From: Coleophoma eucalyptorum | Lineage: Eukaryota; Ascomycota; Leotiomycetes; Helotiales; Dermateaceae | DNA length: 64,000 nt | Direction of reading: 5' to 3' | NCBI GenBank assembly: GCA_026120035.1 | Contig: JALRME010000008.1 | Location: forward strand, 186,001 to 250,000 | In this document: positions 45,696 through 58,700 of the stretch, one piece after another | Layout: every line of letters begins with the position of its first letter | How positions within the stretch are numbered: the first letter of the stretch is position 1 | Notes under the pieces: model-generated | Database searches by the model: none | Told to the model about the DNA's origin: nothing | The model's input: the letters and a program-made list of their open reading frames with translations, nothing else | Made by a program: the position numbers and the translations under genes

Positions 45696-47337
45696 TTAGT
45701 TCTTCTGAAACCAAAATATTTCATCCCTCAATTCAGGTTCCATAGTAATGCCCACTTCTTTGACAGTGCCATCGGGACTCAGTCTAAATTCCACCCTTAG
45801 AGGTATTTCGAACGGCGGCTCACCAGTTACTGGATAGACAATCCAGAACTCACCGCTTACGTGCTCCATTCTCGCCGGTGCAATCCGCCACGTTCTCACC
45901 CCGAAATCCATGATGAAAGTACCGTCCTTGAGCACTACAGTGATGGTCTGGTAGCCAGGGTGTGTATAACTTCCCGTATATGCTTCAAGTGTGAGATACG
46001 GCGGTAAGGCTTCTTTAGGAATAGAGGGATACAATTTCTCCCTGGCATTCTGAGCTAGATTCTGTTCATCATCTTCGCTCTTCCGGCTCCTTTACAAACG
46101 TTAGCATGGACACTAACTGTATTGGTTACGTGAAAAATAAAAGAGAGGCTTTTTACGTTGCTTCAAAATCAAAACGCTGGTCGACAGGTATATCCAACAA
46201 GTCATCCAAAAGTCCCATAACGAGGGACCTTAATAATCTGTTGCTTGTACTTCGAGTGTTGGCTGCACCAATAATTGCTATGTTCTTGTCGGGGAGGAAC
46301 ATGATTTGGGAGCCAAAGGCAATCAGACCGCCATTATGGCTGATTACTTTCTGTCCCTTGTAAACTGCAATACCCCAACCAAGGCTATAGGTGAGCGGCC
46401 CATCATAAGGTGCACTATTACCTTCATCGATAGTTCTCGGGTAGAAAATCTCGTTGTGCATCTTCTCCGTCAATGGCGATGTCTTGTTCATGAGCATCTG
46501 TACCCATTTGGCATAATCGAGGACATTACTAATAACTCCACCTGCACCCTCTACTTCCGGCATTATTTGATACTCCTCCTTGAGAAATTCACCTCCCTTT
46601 TCATCACTAGCGCCCTTCGACCATCTATAACCCTCAGCCAATTTTGCAATACCTGATTTTTCAATTTCAAGGGCTTCTTCTAGCGAAAAGCACGTTGAGT
46701 GCATATTCAGCGGCTCCCAAATTTCATCGTGTAAAATTCGACCTAACGGCCGAGAAGAAGCAGTCTCCAATGCATGGCAAGCTGCTACATACATGATATT
46801 ACAATATTGATAGGTAGTCCTCAGTTCACGTGACAGTGGTAGATTTCTCAAGTTACGTACTGTTTTCTTCGAGGAGTTGATTTCGCCACCATAGGAGAAG
46901 TCATGGCCAGCCATTCCAGAGCGGTGTGAGAGGGCATCTTCAATTGTGACTCTGCTAGTTGCATACTCATCTGCGAGAACAAAGTCATCGCGGATAATTG
47001 TGGAAAGTGGCGTGTCGAAAGCGATTTTGGATGGCCTTGTTTCATTTTCTTCAGATCCAATATACTTGGCCCACGCCGCACCGAGAAACGCCTTTGTGGT
47101 AGAGCCCATATAGAACATTGTTTCAGGTGTAACGGGCGTTGATGGGAATTTGGCAATCCCATAACCCTGGAAGCCCAATTAGCATACCCATATAGCGCTC
47201 GCAGGCTGTAGTGTCGTCACCTTAGAAAAGACTTCCCCGCTGCGAACGACTGCAAATGACACACCAGGCACATGCCATTCTTCCAATCTCTTCGCCACCA
47301 GCTTGTCGAACTCCTTAGAAAATGGTGAATCATGCAT
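45696..47337 (-). CDS. Beta-lactamase-fold serine hydrolase (class C/PBP-like)
   Basis: Three exons (47337-47221, 47166-46157, 46089-45696) give 506 residues in phase throughout. The first exon ends in WHVPGVSFAVVRSGEVFSK, the usual first strand of this family. The catalytic SxxK is S61-T-T-K64 in FYMGSTTKAF. The second motif is Y160-C-N162 in TTYQYCNIMY. The third (KTG-like) is HNGG in GQKVISHNGGLIAFGSQIM. The C-terminal exon (LTLEAYTGSYTHPGYQTITV) is the lipocalin-like domain that fungal members often carry. Such proteins include esterases and transesterases (LovD-like) and peptidases; the substrate is unknown. No signal peptide is seen, so it is probably intracellular. Confidence 0.9.
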
Positions 47338-48635
47338 CTTTAAAGGTTCTGGATCGGGAACTACGGTAAGTTATTCAAATTCGAATGATTAATTTCTGAG
47401 GATACCTATCTAGGGGGACAGCTTTCTTGTACGAAACGACCCCGGATCAACCCCGACTCCGAAGATCAGATGACTAGTCCAGTTGGGACAAAGGGGTTGT
47501 CATTTCAAGGGGCACAACGTCATTTATCACTAAAGGATCTCTGAATGACAACAAAGATGTTTATTAGAGAGGTGGCTTTTGTGATCTTATTTTGTCTTGG
47601 TGGATACCAGTTGTGTTATGTCATCCATAAGTGTGGTGGGTGTCTAGTCTTATTCTTTATCCTGTTGGCCAGATCGCATCACCGTGTTGCTCTTGCAGAT
47701 GACCCCGGCCATAACTACTACAACTAGCTAGAGCGCCGGTTTTTAAATTTTATTATTATTTAGAAGGCAATGGGCGAGAGCACTTTCTAACTTCAAAACA
47801 TACATGTTCATACCCAATGCCCAGTCGGTTAATGTTAACATAGTTAAAATATTTAGGTGTCAAATCTAGTAAGGACCGCGAGCCTGCGACGCAGCGCTGA
47901 GGTCCAAGGTACGCGTATGCATAAGATCGGCATAATATTATGCCACCTTCGTCTCAAAATATTGGTAGTAAGTTCTGACTGGTTTTATTCCAAATTTCAA
48001 GGCAGCTTGGATTACAAGATGCTGATAGGATTAAGCTGAGAGAGAGACCCAAGCTACAGGGAACTGGACAAATTTTGTTGACCCTTAGTATCCGGATAAA
48101 TATATAAATGGTCCTTGGGGGGTTTTTCTTTATAAAATGCTTCTTGCCTGCCTAATAGAGTGTTTGGCTGTAGCTAGATGTACTAACATTCTTAGCGCCG
48201 GAGTTGTTTCTGTTTCTGCTTTGCATATGTCTCATGGAAATACTGGAACTGCTGAAACTGCGAAAGTGCTGGATGTAGGAATTGTCAACCAGTATCACTT
48301 TCCGAAAATAGTCTAGTATTTCCATGGCCGTAAACCCAACAATAGGTTATCACATGATTTTGCATGGAATGAGACCGCTAACCTAGGCTGGCCATGCGAA
48401 CTGCTTATAACCTAGGCAATGACTGATTGGTTGGAGGCTTTAACCTCTAACAAGATAGCCTTCTATTAATTAATGTTGGTATTTTATAGTTTCAAATAAG
48501 AATAGAATCACTTTAACTAGCAAACATTGGGGCATTATCTGAAACTTTGAAGCTTACGGATAGCTTTAACTAAGTCAACTGCCTTTGCATTAAGCAATGT
48601 GATCCAAAATTCTGCTTCGTTTCGAAATATCTCGC
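47338..48635. other. Intergenic, no confident gene
   Basis: A 60-codon plus-strand frame at 47545-47727 has a hydrophobic segment (VAFVILFCLGGYQLCYVI) but nothing else to support it. The rest is AT-rich. Confidence 0.4.
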
Positions 48636-50279
48636 TCAAACTGCAGAGACTTCATCATTATTAGATGACGTGCCCTCGGACTTGGCTTTTGACCTTGTAA
48701 ATATGCCCAATCCGCCCAAGCTAGAGCACAGCATGACGATCCCTGAATAGAGAATAACATTCCTCCATTTACCAGCACCGTACCCGGAAGTAACTTTCGC
48801 ATCTTCATCAAGCTGGGTAGCAGCAATAAATCCAGATGCGATGATGGCTGCGCCTCTCAAGGCGGTCAAGATCCCAAAAATGAGAAGGCTCTGTTCTTTG
48901 TTCTCCTCATTGCCCACAATGGCATTCGCGAAACGGGGTCGGAGCACAGCAAAGCCTCCTGCTGTTGCCCCGTACAGAAGTGCGAAAATTATGAGAGACC
49001 AGAGATTGCGAGCAAAGCCCCAGATGGCGAGGACTTCCACACCGGCGCCCACGGTGCCTGCAAGCATAGGAATGTAGAACGACGCTCTCCAGTCGCTGCG
49101 AATTTTGGTTAGCGAAATAATTTATACCAAATATAAATCACTTACGCGAGCATGCCTTGAAGTGGCTGTCCGATGGCAGTAGCAACATTGAGCATACTAA
49201 GAATGAGAGATCCCTGGGATGACGACAGGTTAAAGTCCAGGGCACAAGACGGGAGGTAAATGCTAGGAACATAATGTGCAAGTCCCTGGATCACCGTGGC
49301 TATCGAAAGGATCCAAAACAGTGGTTTGCGAACAAACCCGAAATCGGAGGTTGATGGTTTAGGGGCTTCACTGGTAGTTATTCTTGGTCGGATGCATATT
49401 GCACCTGCACCTGTGGAGATTACAACGGCAATAGACCATGCGATTAACGTTGCTCTGAAGCCGAAGTTTTTGAGACAAATGGTAAATATTGGAGGAAGAA
49501 TGGCCCCGAAGAGTCCTCCCATTCCACAACTAATGGAATATCAACACCATGTCTACACATCAGGGTAGATAATACATACATGATACCATAAGCAAGACTC
49601 TTTTTCTTGTCGAACCATTCAGACATATAGTTGATGGTTGGAGCAAAAAGCATGCCTGCACCAATTCCATACAGAGGTCCTAAACAAATAATCAATTGGG
49701 AGGGCTGCAAATCACGAGTTAGCGATTATGACCACTGTGGTTTTCACATCATAGTACATACTGTTCTCGAGAACGCCCCTCCCAGTGCTGACGCAAAGCA
49801 AAGAAAGCACCCCATCCATAATGTCAACTTTCGTTGGCCAGGAAAGTAATTAAGAAGATATAAAATAAATGGCATAGAAATCTGCAGCATTCCCTATGAC
49901 TCATCGTTAGCATTTGCTGTATTGTCCCCGAACACGAGGAGCAGTTACATTTGACATTACTCCAGCGACGGATATATCAGCGACACCTTCAAAAGGACCA
50001 TTTGTAAATAAGTAGGCACGGAATACACCCCAGGAGTATGGGAAACCTAACTATAGCGTTAACAAATGATGGAAGCAATATTCTCAGGCACTCACCCCAA
50101 GAGACAATCTCAAAGACGCAGGCACCAAATAGGAACAACCAAGCACCTGAGCCACCGTCCATTGGTGGCAGTTCATCCTTTTCTGACTCCTCTTTGTGCT
50201 TTAAAACCGTTGGTGGTTCATTAATGGTCTGCTCATTATCATTGCTCACTAGCAGTTCATTTTTCTGCGGGGAAGCCAT
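48636..50279 (-). CDS. MFS monocarboxylate-type transporter
   Basis: Six exons (50279-50096, 50046-49949, 49893-49762, 49704-49580, 49529-49146, 49095-48636) give 460 residues, exactly in phase. The N-terminal 40 residues are polar and acidic. They are followed by the family's DGGSGAWLFLFGACVFEIVS first helix and the FPYSWGVFRAYLFTN loop. Later blocks are QISMPFILYLLNYFPGQRKL, GPLYGIGAGMLFAPTINYMS, EWFDKKKSLAYGI and GGLFGAILPPIF. The C-terminal half has SSSQGSLILSMLNVATAIGQ and further helices; twelve membrane segments fit. The protein belongs to the MCT-like branch of fungal MFS carriers, probably at the plasma membrane. Cargo is unknown (monocarboxylates, riboflavin and others are known for relatives). 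Confidence 0.9.
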
Positions 50280-51675
50280 ATTCAATAAAATGCCGAAAAG
50301 AATATCACGGAGAATGTTGAAATTGATTAAAGCAAAGAACTTAAGCGTCTATTTATGATTCCAACAACTGGAAAAGAGAATCCAATTACAGTACTGTAGG
50401 TGACTCATATAATGAATCTGTCTCTTAAAGATGGAGGATATCGTTTCAAAACCCCAATGACAAACCGACGATAGTCAATTAAGATGCCGAATTCTGAATG
50501 CCGCGGAGATGCTGTGAAGTGAGGAGTATATTTGAAAGCTAAATGACCCATAGTAACCTAGGAACGGGACGGTAAAGTGGGTACATAGATCTGAGCACCC
50601 AAAGGAAGTCTAGAACTTTCAATCCAGCTTTGGTTCAACCACCATATAGTATCTTCTATAAACGCACTATACTCCGCAAATATATAACATACAACACAAG
50701 CAATATAGCAGCCCTGATGCAAAAAGATTCATAATTGAAATTGGCCCTCCACTTCTGACTTCCTGCTTGTAAACAGAGACTCTCAGAACTATCCATCTGC
50801 TTGCTATAGTGATGTGTCAATGGCAGAAGTCAACCTCCATATTATCTAATCATATCTCCTGGAAATATAGTGCGGCAAAGATCAGAGGAAGACCCACTTC
50901 TGTTCTGCATTAGCTTCTCCACAAAGTAGGAGTGCGGCCTCGCTTATATACATGAGTTTGACAGTGAACAAGGAGAATATCTTCGAATAAGATAAACCGC
51001 CAAAGTAGCTTGACCCCTAAAACAGAAGAAAGAGGTTCAAAAAGTTTACCAGAAAAGGTATACCAAAGAAAAGTTTCCAGAAACTCCAAGAACGAATCCC
51101 GGGGTGCAAGTCAGTGTGATCTTGGGCACTGGTTACTCCTACGCCCCTTATGTAATAACACAGCCATGCCTGTCTTTATTTGCCTGAACCCTTGCCTTAG
51201 CTGAAGAAGCGCTCCTCTTGACGTTTTTGAGTCACGTCAGTCAATCGGTTAGCATGTGGGTTTCTGGATTTGTGGGTTTCTGAGAACGTCCGTTCACCTG
51301 AGAATTGCACGTGACATTTCTACTGGTCGAAAACCTGAAATTCTGGTCTATCTTGTTAACATCTGCATCTTTCTTGATGACCGATTTCAAGGTTATAAAA
51401 TCACTTGGATTTGCAACTTCGGGTAGTTAAGGAACATATCCAACTATATACACCACTAGTAAGTAGCGTGTCTACGATTCTATTTGCTTGTTCTACAGTA
51501 CGAATATCACCTTGGCGCCGATTTCCATCAAAGATAGGCGATTGACAATCTAAGGACAAACGTCGTCGAGATGTCCAGCCTTATTCGCTATATTGATAAA
51601 ATGTTGAAATCTTGTGATCATGTGATCATGTGATCACGCGACAGACCTACGCAAATAGACCTTTCAGGCTGTCCT
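50280..51675. other. AT-rich intergenic, no gene seen
   Basis: Promoter side of the transporter gene and the 3' flank of the MYND fragment. At 51616-51640, GTGATCATGTGATCATGTGA is a short 10-bp direct repeat. No supported coding sequence is seen. Confidence 0.45.
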
Positions 51676-52060
51676 TTACTTACATTCTACATTATCGATA
51701 CCATAGTTAATCCAAGCTCTATTGATCCCTTGCATCTTTGATTGCAATATTAAGACGGAGAGAAAGAAAACATTATCGATCATAGCCAGCCCCCCAAGCA
51801 TACAAATTATTGGAATTGGCGTCTTTTTCTCCTTGACGCCACTCAGTAGTTGTATCTCCGGTACCTCGTCGTTTAATTCACTACATTTATTACCAACCTG
51901 TTGGTGTTGAATGTCAGCAGCCACTTTCTTTGGTCCAATGCATAGCTTCTTGTGCAAAGGCCATTGTCTCTGCATACAAAAAATGTAGCAACGGTGTATG
52001 TGCCACTTACTTACAGTACACGAACTCCGTTTTAAGCTCTGACTGGTCGCACCGTCTCAC
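51676..52060 (-). pseudogene. MYND-type zinc-finger fragment
   Basis: The minus strand reads RCDQSELKTEFVYC and then, after about 50 bases containing splice-like signals, CMQRQWPLHKKLCIGPKK. The pattern Y-C ... Q-WPLHKKLC is the second half of a MYND zinc finger. It is followed by about 80 residues ending at a stop at 51676 (AWINYGIDNVECK). I could not join the two parts in one frame with a valid intron, and the first half of the finger is not evident. It is therefore probably a relic; a spliced gene I have misread is the alternative. It is head-to-head with the S66 peptidase gene. Confidence 0.4.
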
Positions 52061-52257
52061 GTCACCTACCAGGTTTCGTGCGACATCCACAGCTTGCCGA
52101 TATGGAATCAGTCTGCTTGACCTTACAATTTGAGACTAGTTTGATCGTAAACAAATACCATAGATTTTGCACTTTAGGTGCTTCGCAATTGTTTCGAAAC
52201 CATAAATCCGACGGAAAACCCGCGAAACGGATTCATAAACATATTAACTTACATACG

Positions 52258-53310
52258 ATGACAACCGGCAAAGGTATCGTACCCCGCGCTCTGCGCAAAG
52301 GCGACACAATAGCTTTCGTCTCGCCCTCTTTCCGCCTCAATAATGCCATGCCACTGGCGATTGAACGCTCAAAAGCTTGGCTGGAGAAGCAAGGGTTCAA
52401 GGTCAAGATCATTTTTAACAAGATAGCTACCACCAATTCACGTGGAGTCATCCTGCAACGTGTTGAAGAACTCCATGAGGCATTCCGGGACCCAGAAGTC
52501 AAAGCAATTATCTGTACCCTTGGCGGCAATCATAGCAATGAACTTCTTCTACATCTAGACTACGACCTCATCAAGTCCAACCCCAAGATCTTCTGCGGCT
52601 ACTCCGATCCAACCGCTCTCCACCACGCCATATTTGCCAAAACCGGTCTTCAAACTTTCTACGGGCCCGCCGCCATTTCCGAGCTAGGTGAGTTCCCAGA
52701 ACCCATCAAATTCACGGCCGACAACTTCCTCTATACTCTCGTTGAATCTGCTGGCAAACCTCTCGGGCCGCTCCCTCGGTCAACAGAATCGCCGTGGGAA
52801 CTTCCGCGATACTTCTTTGACTTTTCATCTCTGGAGCCTCGTACGAATTTCAAGCCTTCTCCTCAATGGACCTGGATCTGCCCCGGCAAAGCCACCGGCC
52901 GCATCTTTGGCGGCTCCTTCAACAGCACAGCCAACCTGCGCGGTACGCCCTTCTGGCCTGACTACACCGGCCGAATCCTGATGTTAGAATCTTCCTTTGG
53001 CGACACACTAGCAGACCCAGCCCCTTTATCGGGCATTCGGGAGCGTCTCGCAGATTTGGCGCTGAACGGCGTGTTCCAGCTGATCAGCGGACTCGTCATT
53101 GGAAGGGGGTACAAGTGGGATGAGGTGATGCGGAGGGAGCTAGAGCAGATTGTGAAGAATCAGCTGGAGGGAACGGAATTTCCGGTGCTGTTTAATGTGG
53201 ACCTTGGGCATTCGAGCCCGATTTTGACTATTCCGTTGAATGCATTGGTTGAGTTGGATTCAGAGAAAGACAGCTTTAGTGTTCTCGAACCTGCTGTTCT
53301 TGAGAATTGA
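52258..53310 (+). CDS. S66-family LD-carboxypeptidase-like serine peptidase
   Basis: An intronless gene of 350 residues. The start at 52258 (MTTGKGIVPRALRKGDTIAF) is chosen over a frame extension from 52078 because the family begins with PxxLxxGDxIAxVSPS, seen here as VPRALRKGDTIAFVSPS. The catalytic triad of peptidase family S66 is visible: Ser116 in FCGYSDPTALHHAI, Glu244 in ILMLESSFGD, and His318 in NVDLGHSSPILTIP. CTLGGNHSNELL is the nucleotide-like glycine loop of the family. The group includes bacterial murein LD-carboxypeptidases and MccF-type microcin C immunity proteins. Fungal members lack a known substrate. No signal peptide is present, so it acts in the cytosol. Bacterial origin by transfer is possible, as the absence of introns also suggests. 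Confidence 0.9.
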   Translation: MTTGKGIVPRALRKGDTIAFVSPSFRLNNAMPLAIERSKAWLEKQGFKVKIIFNKIATTNSRGVILQRVEELHEAFRDPEVKAIICTLGGNHSNELLLHLDYDLIKSNPKIFCGYSDPTALHHAIFAKTGLQTFYGPAAISELGEFPEPIKFTADNFLYTLVESAGKPLGPLPRSTESPWELPRYFFDFSSLEPRTNFKPSPQWTWICPGKATGRIFGGSFNSTANLRGTPFWPDYTGRILMLESSFGDTLADPAPLSGIRERLADLALNGVFQLISGLVIGRGYKWDEVMRRELEQIVKNQLEGTEFPVLFNVDLGHSSPILTIPLNALVELDSEKDSFSVLEPAVLEN

Positions 53311-54122
53311 GCGAAGATAGTATTAGAACCTACATTGAATATCCTAACTATAATAAATACTTGCTTTCTAGGAGTTTAACCAAGAGATTGGAACACTTTT
53401 GTGACCCGTGCTTAGAAATTTATATGGACGTTATGCGTCAGGAGTGCCTCAGAAATCCAATTCCGCCTGAACGTACAGATCGACCGAGTAGTACTCCAGC
53501 AAGACCTTCGCAAGGTTCTTCTATAAATTCCCACAGGCAGCCACGCGGCTGCTTTCGCACTATCTCATCTTATCTGAGCCGCTCTCTTTTCCAACACTTG
53601 CTTGTGTGCACTATATTAGCCTCCACTACCAATACTATGGGATATCAAGCGCTCAACTCAATGAAGAATGAGATCGGAGTTTTGAAATTGCCTCCAAGGC
53701 TTCACAACAGAAACGCTTCGCCAGCAAAGCTAGCTACGCTCAAACTGCCGCCGCTCACGATAAGAAAAGTATCTCTTGATGATTTCAATCAAGATTTTCA
53801 AGCCTACTCTACTGAAAAGTCCATGGGAATCCTTTAAGCTAAATCTTATTTATGGGATGTTAAATTTGTTGGTCCCGGATCTGGCTGATTTGATAACGCC
53901 CAAATACTCGAGATCTGTGCATCAAGTCTACACTAACTTTACAAAATCTGTTATCACGTATACAAAGAGTCTCGACACTATCTGTAGTAACCGTGCTTGC
54001 TTAGAAGACAAAGCAGATACTCCTTCGTGAGTCCTGGATCGGAAAGCACTATTGCGTATGCATATTATGATCGAAATGGAGAATCCCTATCAATTGAGTG
54101 AAGAGCGGGATTGTAACACTTG

Positions 54123-54161
54123 ATTTCGACTTTACATTTCGACTTTACATTTCGACTTTAC
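54123..54161 (+). repeat. 13-bp tandem repeat, three copies
   Basis: ATTTCGACTTTAC is repeated three times exactly, followed by decayed ATTTCAATTTCAATTTC. Confidence 0.9.
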
Positions 54162-54380
54162 ATTTCAATTTCAATTTCACACGGCCCCCCTACTTAATAC
54201 TTTTGACTTACTCGCTTACATAAGGTTCCTTAATCTATTTAAATCTGTGGATTCGCTGATTTAGCTTATTTTAATCTTATTATACTAAGCTTAAAAAAGG
54301 AGAAACTAAGTAAACTAAAAAGCTAAAGTTAGAATCTAAAGTCAAAATCCAACGTCGAAATCGAAAGTCAGAATCCAAGC
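54123..54380. repeat. Possible fold-back (MITE-like) element
   Basis: The left end has ATTTCGACTTTAC repeats and then CACGGCCCCCC. The right end, read on the other strand, has GGGGGGCTTGGATTCTGACT and then TTCGATTTCGACG and TTTTGACTTTAGATTC. The two ends are loosely inverted to each other around an AT-rich centre. No transposase frame is seen. The boundaries are guesses. Confidence 0.35.
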
Positions 54381-55768
54381 CCCCCTTTGGAGACCTTTAT
54401 ACTAGGCGAAACTCCTATATTAAGCGAACAACCAGTGTGGTGGTTTTTCGGATCGTCAAAAAACCAGCCCATATTGGTAAAACACCAGTGTGTGGTTTAC
54501 AAATTGAAAAACCAGTCCATGGATACTCAGTGCGCAGCCTGGCTCTTTTAAGACGCCTCATAGGAGGGTTGCGAAAAGACAACAGAGACTGCGGAACAAA
54601 TCAACCATAATTCGAGCAATAAGGAGAGCGAAAGAGGAAGTAGTAAAGGAATCCAAGTAGTTTGTATCACATTCATAGATGTATTGCTTTAGACTCTAGT
54701 ATACCTCATCTTTGATAGCAATATCTTCAACAGCTAGATTATAGTGGTTTCCTGAACTCAAACTCATCTTGTGCTCTTGGGCTCGTTGCGGAGACGCACT
54801 AGCAACACTGTGCGGAATTGCATGACGACGTCATCTACAACATGTACAAAACATTAAAAGCCGTTTGTGAGCACATCTAGCGCTATAGTGCGTCTTCTAA
54901 ATCTCAATAGATATTTCACATTCTCAAAGGCGGACTGTTTCCTACAAAGTTTGACAAAGCTACTGTTATAAGAAGCGCATATGAAAAGTAGGTTCTATTT
55001 AACATCACAGAGTACTGCCATGCTTAGTCTGATAGTCAATAGGTAATTTAAAATTCATAACCTGATATTTTCCGGCCTTAAACATAGAGATACTATGTGG
55101 TCTTGTCATCGATGCTATAGAGAGCGCAAGAGAGGGCAAACTAATGTCAATATATTATCCCTCTATTTTGTCTTATTTGCTAATAACATAGTTTATATAA
55201 GAATGAGCTCTATTCATGATTGTTGTGAAACAAAGGTATTCTTAATGAGAGTGAAGCATGATGTATGCAGCTCATCAAACTGCTAAACAAGTTAATATAC
55301 TGCAATGCGTTTCTCTTTCTTTTCAGACACGTTCTCCCATTTTAAGCACAATCTTCGAAAAGAAGCCTCGGTGTAAGAAATGGTTTCTAGCGATCCATGA
55401 TGTGGACTCCCGAAAACTGCTCATTCGATAGACTGGACTCGCTCGTCTCGCAGTTCTCGCAGTAATGTTAGACCGGCGCAATACCTGGAGAAATTAGAAT
55501 CCGGAAGACTGCGGGGTGAAGCGAACTGAGATGCGATCTCCCGACTCCACAGAGGAGATCGGGCTTGCGGATGAAAGGGCAGAAGGGATAGATTCGCCGT
55601 AACTGGTCTTGGCATCGCGGTTTCGTCACAACTAACAGTCCATATACATACATGCATGTGTGTATATATTGCAATACTCATGGAGGATCGATAGTATCTC
55701 ACATGAGACAAGTTTGCGCTGCAATTTTGTCACCTCTAGATTTTCTTATTCATTCTTATTGCCTTCGA

Positions 55769-58700
55769 ATGCTTCCTTCAGGGATTATGCGCTCTTGCGC
55801 TTGGTGGCTCCTGTTCTGTTCGGGTGTGGCTGCCCAAGCTCAATACAATTGGTCAATCCAAGACAACGGCCTCCAGTCAAAGGTACAATGGGATCATTAC
55901 AGCCTTGTCATTGATGGTGAACGGCCGTTCATCTTCAGTGGTGAGATGCACCCATTCCGCTTGCCCGTTCCGGAACTATGGACCGACATACTAGAAAAGA
56001 TAAAGGCGGCCGGAATGCGTGCAGTCTCCATATACTTGCACTGGGGTTATCATTCGCAATACCCCAATATAACGGATTTCGAGACTGGGGCACATAACAT
56101 CGACCGTTTTTTTAGCATCGCTCGTGATCTTGGAATATATGTTATCGTGAGGCCCGGTCCTTATATTAACGGAGAGACCAGCGCAGGCGGCCTCGCGTTA
56201 TGGGTAACAAATGGCCACCACGGCACAATTCGGGGTAATAGCGACTCTTGGAATAGCGCCTGGCGGCCCTATTGGGACGCTGTCACTAAGCTAGTCGCTA
56301 AGTATCAGTTGACCGGATCCGAGAATGGCACTGCCTTGATGCTCCAGATTGAGAACGAATTTCCACAGCAATGGAAGGATGTCAATGCGAAAGTGCCAAA
56401 CCCTACGCCCATTTCATATATGAAGAAGCTCGAGGCTGTGGCTATCGAAAATGGTGTCACAATCCCCACCATGCATAACATGCCCAACATGAATGGCAAG
56501 GCGTGGTCAAAGGACTATGACACGGTAGGCGCTGGAGGTGACGTCGACTTATACGGCCTGGACAGCTATGTAAGAAAATATCCATCACTTTTGAGCGTCA
56601 TTTCAGCCTACTAACTGCGTAGTTCAGCCTTCCTGTTGGTCTTGTATACCAAGCGACTGTAGCACGTCAAACCCGTCGTTCACGTTGCTCAACTATTGGG
56701 ACCACTTCCAAAAAGTATCACCAAATCAGCCGCCACAATCACCAGAGTTCCAGGGTGGCGCTCTTAACCCATGGTACGGGCCGGCAGATGGTTGTAGCAA
56801 TAAAACAGACGAAAAGTTCGTTAGTTTTTATTACCGCGATAACATCGCACAGCGAATTACAATCTTAAACCTCTATATGTTCTACGGAGGAACCAATTGG
56901 GGATGGTTAGCAGCACCGTTTGTCACATCTAGCTACGATTATTCAGCGGCCATTTCCGAGGATCGTAGTATTGGAGACAAGTTCTATGAAATCAAAAATT
57001 TTGGATTATTCACCCGGGTTGCTGAGGAGCTGTCCTTTTGCGACCGCGTAAGCAACGATACAAGTTTGACGAACAATCAAGCTATCTTCACAACGGCTTT
57101 ACTCAACTCGCAGACTAATGCACGGTTCTACGTTATCAGGCATGACGATCCCACATCAGATACCACTGAGACCTTCAAGCTTGATATCGACTCCTCGATC
57201 GGAAAGCTTACTATTCCGCAATATGTTGACACGATTGAGATTAATGGCCATGAATCAAAGATACTTGCGGTGGACTTTCACACAAGCTCTAACGTAACAC
57301 TGGTTTATTCGACTGCCGAAATCCTATCTTACTCTATCTTTGACGACTTGACCGTGATCTCTTTGTGGGTTCCTACTGGAACGGCTGCTGAATTTCTTCT
57401 GAAGGGTGCGAACAATGGGACTGTTAACGCTTGCGACGGTTGCTCGAATGTCGGGTTTCAATGGAGCAGCAATGGCACTGTTACTAAATTCAAGCAAGAT
57501 GTCGGAATGACCGTCTTCAGCTTCGATAATAAAGTCAAAGTTATTGTATTAGACAGGAGCGTTGCCTATAAAGCATTTGTTCCGGGTCTTGACTCTGACC
57601 CTAGAAGTCCTCCAGATAAAACCGGTAAGTTATCACTCCATTCTTTTACTCTTAAATCAACATTGATAGATGTAAATTCTTAGCGATTGTTATTGGGCCA
57701 CACTTAGTACGAACAGCTGCAATCGATCGACAAAGTAGCTCAATCGCTATCAAAGGAGACTCCAGCGGTGACACAATTATCGAAGTATTCGCGGGTTATG
57801 GGGTGGATCAAATAATTTGGAATGACAAGCCGCTGTTAACCATTTCTACGTCTTGGGGTAGTTTGAAGGCCACCACCCCACCAATGGTAGCATTCAAAAC
57901 TCCCGCTCTGGGTCCTTGGAAAACACAAGATAGTCTTCCCGAGGTCCAATCCTCATATTCCGACAACGGGCCAGCCTGGGTCTTTGCGAATAAAACTTCG
58001 ACCAAAACGGGGACATCTGGCACTGTACCGTACCTATTTTCTGATGAGTACGGCTTTTACACTGGCATCCGACTGTGGCGTGGCAATTTCACCGGAAACG
58101 CATCCTCAGTCTACTTGGAGGTGCAAGGCGGTCGGGCATTCGGTTTCTCGGCGTACCTGAACGGAGACCTGCTCGGCTCGTGGTTTGGCGGAGCAAAGGA
58201 CTCATCCGCATCACAAACATTCGATTTCGGAAATGTAACGCTAAATGCCGATGGCATAAATACCATACTAGTCATCCAAGATGATACTGGCCACGAAGAG
58301 GGATCAGCATCCATAAGTCCGCGTGGTATACTCAACGCCACGCTGTCCGGGGCCAAGTTTCAGTCCTGGAAAGTAGCTGGGACCGCAGGAGGTTCTACCG
58401 GGTTACAGCTCGATCCGGTTCGCACGCACTACAATGAGGGAGGCTTGGCAGGAGAGCGCCTGGGATGGCATCTTCCGGGCTTCGACGAGAGCACATGGAA
58501 CTCTACTGATCTGGCTCAGGGTTTCTCTGGCAGCGGAGTTAGGTTCTTTCGCACAGTCATGTCACTGCAGGTGCCAGATGGATACGACGCCGCTTTCAAG
58601 TTTCGTTTAGCTTCAACGGGGAGTAGCCAGATTCGTGCTTTTCTTTATGTGAACGGCTATCAATTCGGCCGGTACTACGCTTATATTACGGACCCAATGA

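Larger units (their letters stand above)
53311..55768. other. Gene-poor region with repeats
   Basis: Just after the peptidase gene, two overlapping plus-strand frames (53416-53837 and 53776-54030) encode unrecognised Ser/Lys-rich sequence and may be chance frames. Between 54.1 and 54.55 kb lie a 13-bp tandem repeat, a fold-back-like region and an AAACCAGTGTGGTGGTTTTT palindrome. The rest up to the beta-galactosidase start looks non-coding. Confidence 0.45.

Noticed and set aside
47545..47727. 60-codon ORF with a hydrophobic segment
   Set aside because: A single short frame in AT-rich spacer; hydrophobic composition alone is not evidence.
52078..52257. N-terminal extension of the S66 peptidase frame
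   Set aside because: The extension has no family similarity, while the family start block begins at 52258.
53311..54030. Two overlapping plus-strand ORFs after the peptidase gene
   Set aside because: The first begins inside the peptidase gene with a non-ATG codon; composition is not clearly coding and no domain is visible.
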